NCBI GenBank assembly: GCA_963805715.1 | Contig: CAWDVK010000009.1 | Location: 682,001-746,000 of the forward strand | DNA from: CAWDVK01 sp963805715 | Lineage (GTDB): Bacteria > Actinomycetota > Actinomycetes > Streptosporangiales > Streptosporangiaceae | Reading direction: 5' to 3' | DNA length: 64,000 nucleotides | In this document: positions 51,788-60,227 of the stretch, piece after piece | How the letters are laid out: each line of letters starts with the position of its first letter | Position numbering within the stretch: position 1 is the first letter of the stretch | The notes under the pieces: generated by a model | Databases searched by the model: none | What the model was told of the DNA's origin: nothing | What the model saw: only the letters and a program-made list of their open reading frames with translations | Made by a program: the position numbers and the translations under genes

Positions 51788-51870
51788 GGGAGCGCAAGCG
51801 AGCCGGTTGACTCGGGCTCGCAGCGCGGACCAGGCCCAGCGCCCGGCGAGGTTCGACTCCTCACGCTCCC
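51788..51870 (+). other. tRNA-like element of unclear status
   Basis: GGGAGCG (51788-51794) pairs perfectly with CGCTCCC (51864-51870), followed by A and CCG where a tRNA has its discriminator and CCA. Just before it GAGGTTCGACTCCTC forms a T-arm with the canonical 7-nt TTCGACT loop. A strong 7-bp hairpin GCGAGCC...GGCTCGC with GGTTGA in its loop could be a D-arm. The remaining part (GCGC-N12-GCGC) cannot form a normal 5-bp/7-nt anticodon arm and offers no sensible anticodon. Total 83 nt. Could be a degenerate tRNA, a tRNA-like regulator, or an attachment-site relic. Confidence 0.35.
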
Positions 51871-52044
51871 ACCGGATCCGCGCCGGGGGCGCTAGCGAGC
51901 CCTCGGCGGGCTTCGCGTGCGCCCCGGCAGGCGCGCTGCGGCGCCGGCGAGCCGCCCGCGAGTACCCGGGCAGGGGCACGTGCGGCAGGTATCCGGCGGC
52001 AGGCATGAGTGTCGCGAGCGCCCGGGCCCTGCTCAGCTGCCGGG

Positions 52045-52172
52045 TGCGGTATGGTACCGGTGTCCCGGGCGCAGTCCGGGGCGGCGCTGTGCCCAGCGAA
52101 GCCGGTGAGATCCCGGCGCTGTCCCGCAACGGTCATGCCTCCTCCTGAGGACGAGCCCGGACGCCTGGCCAG
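52045..52172 (+). ncRNA. cobalamin riboswitch
   Basis: Contains the conserved B12 box GCCGGTGAGATCCCGGCG followed by CTGTCCCGCAACGGT (52098-52133) and the 3' element GAGCCCGGACGCCTGGCC (about 52153-52170), in the right order and spacing for the adenosylcobalamin aptamer. It lies 100 nt upstream of a BtuF-like binding protein gene. Ends are approximate. High cobalamin should shut the importer off. Confidence 0.88.
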
Positions 52173-52245
52173 CGTCCGCGACCTGTCCTCGGAGGAAGGG
52201 CGGCTCGTTCCGATGCCCCGTTGGTATCGCAGCGGACGCACTTCG

Positions 52246-52267
52246 TCCTCCACGATCCAACGGAGGA
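52246..52267 (+). promoter_or_regulatory. anti-Shine-Dalgarno hairpin, riboswitch expression platform
   Basis: TCCTCC (52246-52251) pairs perfectly with GGAGGA (52262-52267), the ribosome site 5 nt before the btuF-like ATG, with a 10-nt loop. This gives a simple way for the upstream aptamer to block translation. Confidence 0.6.
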
Positions 52268-52272
52268 TGATC

Positions 52273-53241
52273 ATGCGAGTTCCTGCCCGGCGGCTGCCAG
52301 CACTGGCCGCCGCTGCCGCGCTAGCCGTCGCCTGTGCAGCATGCGGCAGTTCCGGATCCGGCTCTGCCGGAGCCGGACCGGCCGCGGCTAGCTCCGCTGC
52401 CGCCGGCTTCCCGGTCACCATCAGCACGGCCAGCGGCGCCGTGCGCATCCCGGCCCGGCCGGACGCGATCGTGTCGCTGTCCCCCACGGCGACCGAGATG
52501 CTCTACGCCATCGGCGCCGGCAGCCAGGTCAAGGCCGTCGACAGCGACTCCGACTACCCCAGCCGGGCGCCGAAGACCAAGCTGTCGGCCTACGCCCCGA
52601 ACGCGGAGGCGATCGCCGGCTACAAGCCGGACCTGGTCGTCATCTCCAACAACATGGACGGGATCCAGAAGCAGCTGACGGCCCTGTCCATCCCCGTGCT
52701 CTACCTGCCGGCGGCCGTCACCGTGGCCAATGTGTATGCCGAGATCGATCAGCTCGGCAGCGCCACCGGGCACCTCACTCAGGCGCAGCGCGAGGTCGCC
52801 GCGCTGCGCTCGCAGATCAGCAGGATCGTGGCAGCCGAGCCCAGGCACTCCCGGCCGCTCACTTACTACTACGAGGTCGGTGTCGACCCGTACTACTCGG
52901 TCACCTCATCGACCTTCATCGGCAGCCTGCTCTCGCTGCTGGGCATGAAGAGCATCGCTGACGCCGCTCATGGCGCCGCCGCGGCTGGCGGCTATCCGAG
53001 CCTGTCGGCCGAGTACATCCTCAGGGCCAATCCGGACTACATCATCCTGGCCGACACGGGAAGCACCGGCGGCGGGCAGGACGCGGCCACCGTCGACAGC
53101 CGGCCAGGCTGGTCCGTCCTCACCGCGGTGAAGGACAAGCACATCATCCTGCTGAACGCCGATATCGCCTCGCGCTGGGGGCCGCGCATCGCTGACCTGC
53201 TGCAGGCGGTCGAGGCCGACGTCGCGTCCGGATCGCGGTGA
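52273..53241 (+). CDS. ABC transporter substrate-binding lipoprotein (BtuF/FecB type)
   Basis: Signal peptide and lipobox-like stretch (RRLPALAAAAALAVACAAC, Cys within the first 26 residues), then a Ser/Gly/Ala linker and a class III periplasmic-binding fold: PDAIVSLSPTATEMLYAIG, YAPNAEAIAGYKPDLVVIS and a C-terminal RPGWSVLTAVKDKHIILLNADIASRWGPR. ATG 52273 is favoured over ATG 52267 because the latter overlaps the Shine-Dalgarno. First gene of a binding protein-permease-ATPase operon under a cobalamin riboswitch, so the ligand is probably vitamin B12 or a corrinoid precursor. The permease start overlaps its stop (GTGA). Confidence 0.88.
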   Translation: MRVPARRLPALAAAAALAVACAACGSSGSGSAGAGPAAASSAAAGFPVTISTASGAVRIPARPDAIVSLSPTATEMLYAIGAGSQVKAVDSDSDYPSRAPKTKLSAYAPNAEAIAGYKPDLVVISNNMDGIQKQLTALSIPVLYLPAAVTVANVYAEIDQLGSATGHLTQAQREVAALRSQISRIVAAEPRHSRPLTYYYEVGVDPYYSVTSSTFIGSLLSLLGMKSIADAAHGAAAAGGYPSLSAEYILRANPDYIILADTGSTGGGQDAATVDSRPGWSVLTAVKDKHIILLNADIASRWGPRIADLLQAVEADVASGSR

Positions 53242-54481
53242 CCGGACTGATGCGCCGCGGCGGGCCAGGCGCGACGCCCGCGGCTGCACCCGCCGGGGCC
53301 GCCAGGCAGCCGCACGCCGCGCGGCCCGCCGGCCCCGCCAGCCCCGCCAGCCCCGCCAGCCCCGCCGGGCCAGCCGGGCCGGACGCGGCCCGCGCCGCCG
53401 GCCTGGCTGAGCCGGGACAGCGGGGCGGGCTTGCCGCCGTCAGCACAGCCGGCCGGCCCTGGCCCTGGCCGTAGCCAGCGCGGCGCTGCTGGCCGCCGTG
53501 GTCGCCGGCGTGTGCATCGGGCCGGCCGGGCTCTCGCCGGCCGCAGTGGCCGATGCCATCCTGATCAGGCTGCCCTGGCACCCGGCCCTGTCGGTGCCGG
53601 CCCTGAACGCCGCGATCGTCTGGCAGATCCGCCTGCCGAGGGTGCTGCTCGGCGTTCTGGTCGGCTCGATGCTGGCCGGCGGCGGCGCTTCCTACCAGGG
53701 CATATTCCGCAACCCGCTGGCCGACCCCTACCTGCTCGGGGTGGCAGCAGGCGGGGGCCTGGGCGCCACCGTCGTGGTGGTCACCGGCGCCAGCCAGAGC
53801 CTGCTCCCGCCGGCCGCGTTCGCCGGCGCCGCCGTGGCCGTCGCGGTGACCTACCTGCTCGGCGCCAGTGCCGAGCGGTCCGGGAAGCCGGCCGCGATCG
53901 GCGGCGGCACCGGCTCGATCCTGCTGGCCGGCATCGCCGTGGCGGCGCTGCTCACCGCCTTCCAGACCTACCTGCAGCAGCAGCACACCCAGCAGCTGGC
54001 GACGGTCTACTCCTGGATCCTGGGCGGCCTGTCGGGAGCGACCTGGTCGGATGTGTGGCTGATCCTTCCCTACGTCGCGGTGTCGGCGATCGCGCTGCTC
54101 GCCCACCGGCGGCTGCTCGACGTGCTGCGGGTCGGCGAGACCGAGGCCACCAGCCTCGGCGTCAACGTGGCCAGGCTGCGGCTCAGCGTCGTGATCGCCG
54201 CCACCCTCGGCGTGGCCGCGGCCGTGTCGGTCAGCGGCCTGATCGGCTTCGTCGGCATCATCGTCCCGCACACGGTCAGGCTGACCGCAGGACCGAGCTA
54301 CCGGATCCTGCTGCCTGTCTCGATGATCGGCGGAGCGGCCTTCCTGGTGCTGGCGGACATCCTCGCCCGCACCGTGCAGGCACCCAACGAGGTGCCGATC
54401 GGGGTGATCACCGCGATCATCGGCGCCCCCTTCTTCCTGCTCGTGCTCCGCTCCCGCCGGGCCAGCCAGGACCTGTCGTGA
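53238..54481 (+). CDS. FecCD/BtuC-type ABC permease, N-terminal frame uncertain
   Basis: About nine membrane helices with the family landmarks RLPRVLLGVLVGSMLAGGGASYQGIFRNPLADPYLLG and GLIGFVGIIVPHTVRL. GTG 53238 overlaps the btuF-like stop (GTGA), the expected coupled start, but that frame runs through a PASPASPAG-rich leader and stops at 53474; the permease frame is open only from 53411 and its first start is GTG 53498, inside the first helix (ALALAVASAALLAAVVAGV). One missing base near 53450-53465 (GGCCGGCCCTGGCCCTGG) would join them. So either a read error or a shortened permease. Stop overlaps the ATPase start (GTGA). Confidence 0.8.
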
Positions 54482-55314
54482 TCAGCTACCAGGACCTCAC
54501 GGTCCGCTACGGCAGCGCGATCGCGCTGGACGGGATCAGCGGGCGGGCCGCCGACGGCGAATGGCTGGCCGTCATCGGCCCCAACGGCGCCGGGAAGACC
54601 ACCCTGCTGAACGCCATCGCCCGGCTGCTGCGCTTCGAGGGCAGCATCACCGTGGCCGGCAGGCCGGCGGCCAGCCTGAGCCGCCGCGAGCTGGCCAGGC
54701 TGATCGCCTACGTGCCGCAGCGCCCGCAGCTGCCGCCCGACATGACGGTCAGCGACTACGTCCTGCTCGGCCGCACCGCGCATATCGGCTACCTGCGGAT
54801 GGAGACTGCGGCGGACCGGCGGGCCTGCGCCAGCGTCATCGACCGGCTGGACCTCGCCCCGATGGCGGGCCGGGCGCTGCGTTCGATGTCCGGCGGCGAA
54901 CTGCAGCGACTGGTGCTCGCCCGCGCGCTGGCGCAGGAAGCACCCGTGCTGCTGCTGGACGAGCCGACCAGCGCGCTGGACCTCGGCCGCCGCGTCGACG
55001 CGCTCGAGCTGATCGACGAGCTGCGGCGGGAGCGGTCGCTGACGGTGCTGTCCGCCATCCATGACCTGACCCTGGCCGGCCAGTTCGCCGACCGGCTGGT
55101 GCTGCTGGCAGGCGGCCGGGTGACGGCCACCGGGCCGCCGGCCGGCGTGCTGCGCGAGGACCTGCTCGCCCAGTACTTCGGGACCGGCGTTCAGGTGCTG
55201 ACCGGCGAGGACGGCGAGCTCGCGGTGATCTCGCGCCGCCTCGCTCGCCGCCGGCCCGGAGCGGCACGGGGCCAGGCCAGTCCGGCCAGCGGCCGGGCCA
55301 GCCAGGCCCGCTGA
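54478..55314 (+). CDS. ABC transporter ATPase (BtuD/FecE type)
   Basis: 278 residues: Walker A GPNGAGKTTLLN, Q-loop AYVPQRPQLPP, signature MSGGELQRLVLARAL, Walker B VLLLDEPTSALD and the switch His in AIHDLTLAGQ. Drives uptake through the permease encoded immediately upstream, overlapping by 4 nt (GTGA). With the riboswitch it completes a likely corrinoid importer. The last 25 residues are a basic Ala/Ser-rich tail. Confidence 0.9.
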   Translation: MISYQDLTVRYGSAIALDGISGRAADGEWLAVIGPNGAGKTTLLNAIARLLRFEGSITVAGRPAASLSRRELARLIAYVPQRPQLPPDMTVSDYVLLGRTAHIGYLRMETAADRRACASVIDRLDLAPMAGRALRSMSGGELQRLVLARALAQEAPVLLLDEPTSALDLGRRVDALELIDELRRERSLTVLSAIHDLTLAGQFADRLVLLAGGRVTATGPPAGVLREDLLAQYFGTGVQVLTGEDGELAVISRRLARRRPGAARGQASPASGRASQAR

Positions 55315-55392
55315 GTGCCTGGCGCCTGCCGTCGCCGCAGTCGTCCCTGTTCGCGCAACGGCTGGTCAGGCCGCGGTCCCGGCCAGGGCCGC

Positions 55393-55902
55393 TCAGGCCG
55401 CCGTCTCGGCCAGGTAGGCAGCCCAGCGCGGATCGCCGTCGTGCGCGGCGCCGATCAGCCGCCAGTGCGCGCCCCGCGGCACGGCCGGGGCACAGCGCAG
55501 GCTCCAGCCCAGTTCCTCGATCAGCCGGTCGGCCTTCCGGTGGTTGCACCGGTTGCAGGAGGCCACGCAGTTCTCCCAGACGTGCTGGCCGCCCCGGCTG
55601 CGCGGGATGACATGGTCGATCGTGTCAGCCTTGACCCCGCAGTAGGCGCACAGGTAGTTGTCCCGGCGCATGAGCGCCGCCCGGGTCAGCGGGACCCGGC
55701 TGCGGTGCGGGACGCGGATGTAGCGGCGCAGCCTGATCACCGAGGGAGCGACCAGATGGAGGGATGAGGAATGCAGGGTCGTCCCGTCGGCGTCATCGTG
55801 CACGACGTCGGCCTTCTCGCCGAGGACCAGGCAGACGGCTCGGTGCAGGCCGACAGTTGTCAGCGGCTCATAAGTGATATTGAGCAGCAATACCCGACGC
55901 AC
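55393..55902 (-). CDS. HNH endonuclease-domain protein
   Basis: 169 residues. N-terminal MRRVLLLNITYEPLTTVGLHRAV and VIRLRRYIRVPHRSRVPLTR precede the HNH/zinc core: CAYCGVKADTIDHVIPRSRGGQHVWENCVASCNRCNHRKADR, with both CxxC pairs and the DH and N catalytic residues. Such proteins are conserved in Actinomycetota and other bacteria as single chromosomal genes, not as restriction enzymes; the physiological target is unknown. GTG 55902 has GGAGG 4 nt upstream. Monocistronic. Confidence 0.87.
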   Translation of the reverse strand: MRRVLLLNITYEPLTTVGLHRAVCLVLGEKADVVHDDADGTTLHSSSLHLVAPSVIRLRRYIRVPHRSRVPLTRAALMRRDNYLCAYCGVKADTIDHVIPRSRGGQHVWENCVASCNRCNHRKADRLIEELGWSLRCAPAVPRGAHWRLIGAAHDGDPRWAAYLAETAA

Positions 55903-56085
55903 CGCACCTCCAGCCGGGTAGCGCCGGTCGTGCCGCCGGGGCACCCGTGACCAGTGTGACTGCCGGACGGCTCGTCCGCCAACACCAATAGCGTATCCGC
56001 GCGGCGGCGGTACGTGACCAGAGGCCGGGCCGGCGCTGGCCTGCCGGGTCCCGCAGCCGGTCAGAGCGGTCATAGGGTGCGTGTC

Positions 56086-58335
56086 ATGACCGATTCCCGC
56101 GGGCCAGATTCCCGCAACGGAGGCGCCCCTTACCCGGACGCGGAGCGCAGCGACGTCGCCGACACCATCCACGGCCGCATCGTGGCTGACCCGTATCGCT
56201 GGCTCGAGGATCCCGGCAGCGCCGCGGCCAAGGAGTGGCTGGCAGCGCAGGACGCCCTCTACGCCGGGCAGCGCGACCGGCTGCCCGGCCGGGACAGGCT
56301 CGCCGCCCGGCTCACCGAGCTGCTGGACACCGGCGCGGTCAGCCCGCCGGTCTGGCGCGGCAACCGCCGGTTCTGCACCCGCCGCGAGGCCGGGCAGGAG
56401 CACGCCGTGCTGTACACGGCGACGCCGGGCGGCGGCGAGCGGGCGCTGATCGACCCGGCCGCGCTCGACCCGGCCGGAATCACCACCCTCGACGCCTGGC
56501 GGCCGGACCGGGAGGGCCGGCTGCTCGCCTACCAGCTGTCGGAGGGCGGGTCGGAGGAATCGTCGCTGCGGGTCATGGACGTCGAGACTGGTGCCGATGT
56601 CGATGAGCCGATCAGCCGGACCCGGTACAGCCCGGTGGCCTGGCTGCCCGGCGGGACGTCCTTCTACTACGTGCGCAGGCTGGCGCCCGGCGACGTGCCG
56701 CCGGGCGAGGACCAGTACCACCGGCGCGTCTACCTGCATGAGATCGGCCAGCCAGCCGGCCAGGACGTGCTGATCTTCGGCGCGGGCCGGGATAAGACCG
56801 AGTTCTACTCGGTGGCCGTCAGCATCGACGGGCGCTGGCTGGCCATCGGGGCGAGCAAGGGCACCGCGCCGCGCAACGACCTGTGGCTGGCTGACCTGTC
56901 CGGCACCGGCCCGGCGCGGCCGCAGCTGCGCGTGGTGCAGGAGGACGTGGACGCGCAGGCTGATGCGCGGGTGGGGCGGGACGGACGGCTGTACATCCTC
57001 ACCGACCGCGACGCACCGCGGGGCCGGCTGGCGGTCGCCGACCCGGCACGCCCCGCGGACTGGACTGACCTGATCGGGCCGGACAGCGAGGCGGTGCTGA
57101 CCAGCTACGCGATCCTCGACGGCGCCGAGCTGGCCAGGCCGGTCCTGCTGGCCGCCTGGTCCCGGCATGCGATCAGCGAGGTCACCGTGCATGACCTGGC
57201 GACAGGCCGGCGGCTGGCCGCCGTCCCGATGCCGGGCCTGGGCTCAGTGAGCGGCTTCACCGAGCACCCCGAGGGCGGGCACGAGGCCTGGTTCGCCTAT
57301 ACCGACAATGTCACGCCGGTGACCATCTACCGCTACGACGCCGCTGAGCAGTCCGCCAGCGTGTGGGAGCGGCCGCCCGGCACCGCCGAGGTGTCCGGCA
57401 TCACCGCCGAGCAGGTCGAGTACCGGTCCAAGGACGGCACCACCGTCCGGATGCTGATCGTTTCCGGCGCCCGGCCGGGCAGCGCCGGTCACGCGGCCGG
57501 CAGCGGCACGACCGGCAGGGGCACGACCGGCAGCGGCACGACCGGCAGCGGCACGACCGGCAGCGGCACGACCGGCAGCGGCACGGGCCGTTCCGGCCCG
57601 GACGAGGCCGCCGACCGGACGCCGAGGCCGGCGATCCTGTACGGCTACGGCGGTTTCAACATCAGCCTGACGCCTGCCTACTCGGCCCAGATACTGGCCT
57701 GGGTCGAGGCAGGCGGCCGGTACGCGATTGCCGGGCTGCGCGGCGGCAGCGAGGAAGGCGAGGAGTGGCACCGCGCGGGCATGCGGGATCGCAAGCAGAA
57801 CGTGTTCGACGACTTTCACGCCGCCGCCGGGGCACTGATCGCCGGCGGCTGGACGACGCCGGGGCAGCTGTCGGTCGCCGGCGGCTCCAACGGCGGGCTG
57901 CTGGTCGGTGCGGCGATCACCCAGCGCCCCGACCTGTACGCGGCGGCGGTGTGCTCGGCGCCGCTGCTGGACATGGTGCGCTACGAGCGGTTCGGCCTCG
58001 GCGAGCTGTGGAGCGACGAGTACGGCACGGCCGCGGACCCGGGGGAGCTGGGCTGGCTGCTCTCCTACTCGCCCTACCATCACGTCCGGGACGGGGTCAG
58101 GTACCCGGCCGTGCTGTTCACGATCTTCGACAGCGACACCCGGGTGGACCCGCTGCACGCCAGGAAGATGTGCGCGGCGCTGCAGCACGCCACCTCCGCG
58201 CCCTTCGCCGAGCGCCCGGTGCTGCTGCGCCGGGAGTCCGACGTGGGGCATGGCGCGCGGGCCGTGAGCCGGTCGGTCGCGCTGTCGGCCGAGACGCTGG
58301 CCTTCGCCGCCGCTCAGACCGGGCTGCGGCTGTAG
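56086..58335 (+). CDS. prolyl oligopeptidase (S9A)
   Basis: Cytosolic serine peptidase cutting short peptides after proline. N-terminal PDAERSDVADTIHGRIVADPYRWLEDP is the classical POP start; a seven-bladed propeller follows; the hydrolase has AGGSNGGLLVGA (S601), IFDSDTRVDP (D684) and VGHGAR (H722). 749 residues. A disordered insert of GTTGS repeats (about residues 474-505, 15-bp minisatellite) lies between propeller and hydrolase, where the family normally has a short hinge. ATG 56086 chosen by family start. Distinct from the S9 peptidase at 5.4 kb. Confidence 0.9.
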   Translation: MTDSRGPDSRNGGAPYPDAERSDVADTIHGRIVADPYRWLEDPGSAAAKEWLAAQDALYAGQRDRLPGRDRLAARLTELLDTGAVSPPVWRGNRRFCTRREAGQEHAVLYTATPGGGERALIDPAALDPAGITTLDAWRPDREGRLLAYQLSEGGSEESSLRVMDVETGADVDEPISRTRYSPVAWLPGGTSFYYVRRLAPGDVPPGEDQYHRRVYLHEIGQPAGQDVLIFGAGRDKTEFYSVAVSIDGRWLAIGASKGTAPRNDLWLADLSGTGPARPQLRVVQEDVDAQADARVGRDGRLYILTDRDAPRGRLAVADPARPADWTDLIGPDSEAVLTSYAILDGAELARPVLLAAWSRHAISEVTVHDLATGRRLAAVPMPGLGSVSGFTEHPEGGHEAWFAYTDNVTPVTIYRYDAAEQSASVWERPPGTAEVSGITAEQVEYRSKDGTTVRMLIVSGARPGSAGHAAGSGTTGRGTTGSGTTGSGTTGSGTTGSGTGRSGPDEAADRTPRPAILYGYGGFNISLTPAYSAQILAWVEAGGRYAIAGLRGGSEEGEEWHRAGMRDRKQNVFDDFHAAAGALIAGGWTTPGQLSVAGGSNGGLLVGAAITQRPDLYAAAVCSAPLLDMVRYERFGLGELWSDEYGTAADPGELGWLLSYSPYHHVRDGVRYPAVLFTIFDSDTRVDPLHARKMCAALQHATSAPFAERPVLLRRESDVGHGARAVSRSVALSAETLAFAAAQTGLRL
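57505..57579. repeat. in-frame 15-bp minisatellite in the prolyl oligopeptidase gene
   Basis: Five units of GGCACGACCGGCAGC (first with a final G), coding GTTGS repeats at the hinge between the propeller and hydrolase domains. Confidence 0.92.
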
Positions 58336-58344
58336 CCTGCCGCC

Positions 58345-59967
58345 TCAGGCGCACCGGATGGCATCGCGGAAGTCACGCACGGCGGGCAGGCCCGCGTACC
58401 GGGCTGCCGCATCCCGGCCCAGCGCCCGGCCGACCTCCAGGATGATCTCGGTCCGGTGCTCGGCCGGCAGCCCGAGCACCGTGTCGCGGCCGAGCCGCAG
58501 CGCCTGCTCCGGCTCGTCGCACTCCAGCAGGCAGCGGGCCTGGCCGAGCACGACCAGCGTGGAGTCGAGGAACTCGGCCGGCGAGTACTGGCGCAGCGCC
58601 TGCGCGAACGCGCGCTCAGCGCCCTGGCAGTCCCCCACCATCACCAGCGTGTCACCGGCATAGAAGAGCAGCTGCCGCTCGGTGTAGCCGAAGGCGGTAT
58701 CGCAGGTGTCCCCGGCCGGCAGGTCGGCGAGGCTGTCCTGCGCGCGGTCCAGGGCCGCCCTGGCCCGGTCGAGCACCTCGCGCCGCCCGCGCCCCGACTG
58801 CCGCGCCAGCCGCGCGAGCGCGCGGGCCTCCACCACCGGGGCCATCACGCCGGCCACGCAGGCATGCCGGCCGGCCAGGTCCATCGCGGCCCCGGCCAGC
58901 GAGGCGGCCTCCCGCGGGTCGCCGTAATACAGCGGCACGAGGGCCTCCCGGACGGCCACCCAGGCCCGCAGCCGCCGGTCCCCCGTCTCGTCGGCCGCTG
59001 TCCTGGCGGTGCGGAAGAACGACCGGGCCAGCCGCTGGTCACCCAGGTCAATCATGGCGATGCCGGCCAGGCCGGCCAGCTTCCCGGCGAGGCGGCAGAG
59101 CCGCTCGGAAAACTCCAGCGGCTGCCGCTCCTCGCACATCCGCCGGACGTCGCCGAAATCCAGCAGCGCGTCGCAGAGCAGCCGCAGCGGCGGCACCGTC
59201 ATGTACTGCCGGCCGTACCCGGCCGTGGTCTGCTCCCAGCGGTCGATCATCGTCGCCGAGACCGTCCCGCCGAGCAGCGCGTCGTCCATCCGGCGGCGGA
59301 TCCGGTCCACCGCGCCGAGGAAACGGCTGTCGACGCCCGTGCCCGCCTCGGTCATCAGCCGCAGCAGCGTGCAGCGCAGCTCATCGTCATCCTCGTCGCC
59401 GGCGTCCTCCGCCAGCGCCGGCGCCGGCGGCAGGCTGGGCGGCGCCGCCTCGAGCGGCGGCGCGGCTGGCGCCTCGGCCATGGCCAGCTCCCACCGCTGC
59501 ACGGACAGAGCGCGGTGCGAGCGCCCGCACAGGCACGGGCCCGCGTAGCCCAGGTCATCCGGGTCAGCACGGTAGGCGGCGCAGAGATAGTGCAGGTACT
59601 CCGGGCCGGGCCGCTTCTGGCCGCCCTCGTAGGCCGAGAGCAGCGTCTCGCTGAACCGGGGCGCCTTCCGCCCCTCCGCCAGGTACCAGGCCCGGACCTG
59701 CGCGACCACGTCCGCGAGGGCGATGCCCAGCGCGAGCCGGTACGCCCGGATGCGGGTCGTGCCGAAGGCGGGCCCGCACTCGGCCGCTATCACGGCGGCG
59801 ATTCCCGCGGCCGCCGTACCTGCCACCAGCTCGCGCGCCCTGATCTCGCGGGCGCGGGCGAGTTCCTGGCGTGCGGTTCCCAGCAGGACCAGCTCCGGCT
59901 CGGTGGCGCAATGGCCATCACGCCCTCCGTCAAAGGCTGCGATCAGCGCATTCCGCTCGGCCGACAT
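58345..59967 (-). CDS. HTH regulator with TPR-like C-terminal region
   Basis: 540 residues. An N-terminal XRE-like HTH (RIRAYRLALGIALADVVAQVRAWYLAEGRKAPRFSETLLSAYEGGQKRPGPEYLHYLCAAY) is followed by CLCGRSHR and a long helical region with TPR-like pairs (e.g. RSFFRTARTAADETGDRRLRAWVAVREALVPLYYGD, ERAFAQALRQYSPAEFLDSTLVVLGQARCLLE). This layout is that of large actinobacterial developmental or secondary-metabolism regulators of the NsdA style; targets unknown. ATG 59967 has GGGAGGAG just upstream; a start at 60003 is less likely. Convergent with the oligopeptidase gene. Confidence 0.8.
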   Translation of the reverse strand: MSAERNALIAAFDGGRDGHCATEPELVLLGTARQELARAREIRARELVAGTAAAGIAAVIAAECGPAFGTTRIRAYRLALGIALADVVAQVRAWYLAEGRKAPRFSETLLSAYEGGQKRPGPEYLHYLCAAYRADPDDLGYAGPCLCGRSHRALSVQRWELAMAEAPAAPPLEAAPPSLPPAPALAEDAGDEDDDELRCTLLRLMTEAGTGVDSRFLGAVDRIRRRMDDALLGGTVSATMIDRWEQTTAGYGRQYMTVPPLRLLCDALLDFGDVRRMCEERQPLEFSERLCRLAGKLAGLAGIAMIDLGDQRLARSFFRTARTAADETGDRRLRAWVAVREALVPLYYGDPREAASLAGAAMDLAGRHACVAGVMAPVVEARALARLARQSGRGRREVLDRARAALDRAQDSLADLPAGDTCDTAFGYTERQLLFYAGDTLVMVGDCQGAERAFAQALRQYSPAEFLDSTLVVLGQARCLLECDEPEQALRLGRDTVLGLPAEHRTEIILEVGRALGRDAAARYAGLPAVRDFRDAIRCA

Positions 59968-60227
59968 TGCTCTCCTCCCCCAGGTGCGCGATCCGCCGGT
60001 CACCCCCCGAGCGGTTCACGTACTAACGCAGTGTAACTTGGCCATTGCTTTCCGTCGATTATTATCAGCCGGGTTCGGGCCAATCGTCCGGCCGGCCATC
60101 CTCGTTCTGAATCCGCGCGCGTTTCCGGTGCGGACGTGACCGCGATCGAAATGCCGCCGCCAGCCACCGTCTGGACTGCGATCATGAGGGGAGCCCCCCG
60201 CTGCCCGCCCCCGGAAGGATCACTGCC

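Noticed and set aside
51788..51870. Functional tRNA-Sec or tRNA-Ser
   Set aside because: T-arm resembles selC, but there is no TTCAAA anticodon loop or proper anticodon stem; the only TGA triplet is in a loop with unsuitable flanks.
53431..54477. N-terminal extension of the BtuD-type ATPase through the permease gene
   Set aside because: Arg/Gly/Ala-rich out-of-frame reading of the permease; the GTG at 54478 fits family length and GTGA coupling.
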